Positions 6,216-6,298 of a stretch of DNA of 6,298 nucleotides are shown piece after piece. The position numbers were made by a program, and so were the translations under genes. Source of the DNA: Candidatus Thiodictyon intracellulare (GTDB lineage Bacteria; Pseudomonadota; Gammaproteobacteria; Chromatiales; Chromatiaceae); the NCBI GenBank assembly GCA_016292295.1, contig JADNEJ010000483.1, forward strand, positions 1 through 6,298, written 5' to 3'. Position 1 is the stretch's first letter. Every line of letters begins with the position of its first letter. The notes beneath the pieces are model-generated. The model did not search any database. It saw only the letters and a list, made by a program, of their open reading frames with translations, and was not told where the DNA came from.

Positions 6216-6240
6216 CAGCCTGTCGGAGACGGTTTTCGGC
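6212..6240 (+). repeat. Terminal inverted repeat, right copy
   Basis: This is a 29-base copy of the end seen on the minus strand at 126-100. The 15-base outer block and the 8-base inner block are exact; the middle is 6 nt here against 4 nt on the left. Confidence 0.6.
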
Positions 6241-6298
6241 TATAAACGCAGTTTTCCGCGGTGTTCCCCTGACTGCAGACGTAATACGGCCATCCGTT
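6212..6298 (+). mobile_element. Probable insertion-sequence end, truncated by the window edge
   Basis: From 6212 the plus strand reads CTAGCAGCCTGTCGG, AGACGG, TTTTCGGC. This is the inverted counterpart of 126-100, sharing the first 15 and last 8 bases. With CTAGCAG as outer tip the element extends to the right, out of the window. The remaining 58 bases contain no supported transposase codons. CTAG at both tips may be a target duplication or preferred target rather than part of the element. Confidence 0.45.

Overview
The window is high-GC DNA, apart from a few AT-richer spacers. The gene families present are a class-I Old Yellow Enzyme, a MaeB-type malic enzyme with a phosphotransacetylase domain, a DUF4124 secreted protein and a PP2C-type phosphatase. 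They suggest a gammaproteobacterium, and the style recalls Chromatiaceae (purple sulfur bacteria). That placement is an inference from family style; there is no rRNA or other phylogenetic marker here.

Layout from left to right: (1) bases 1-126 look like the end of an insertion sequence, with what may be the first codons of a transposase leaving the window on the minus strand. (2) Bases 127-530 hold no recognisable gene. They contain a minus-strand intrinsic terminator (372-405) and two GC-rich hairpins lying downstream of the next gene. (3) An intact minus-strand ene-reductase gene (nemA-like, 531-1628). (4) A 130-bp inverted-repeat element just upstream of it (1685-1814), built on 10-bp-spaced CGCAAAT units. 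(5) A minus-strand pseudogene of a transglutaminase-like protein (about 1926-2212). (6) An AT-richer stretch of unknown origin (2213-2379) that includes a promoter-like sequence. (7) A minus-strand DUF4124 pseudogene (2272-2650). (8) An intact minus-strand maeB (2662-4935). (9) A plus-strand remnant of two overlapping genes. Their second member is a PP2C-type Ser/Thr phosphatase broken by two stop codons and two 1-nt insertions (5187-5926). (10) A short plus-strand secreted-protein start (6108-6215). It stops exactly where a second, inverted copy of the left-hand insertion-sequence end begins (6212 to the window end).

Only two genes look functional. maeB converts malate to pyruvate, making reducing power. 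The ene-reductase uses reduced flavin to saturate activated alkenes or other electrophiles. The rest is decaying accessory sequence (a former phosphatase operon, a secreted DUF4124 protein and a transglutaminase-like protein) lying between two oppositely facing insertion-sequence ends. I see no intact new system. The most notable signals are the paired inverted ends about 6.1 kb apart, the cluster of pseudogenes between them, and the helically phased inverted repeat upstream of the ene-reductase.
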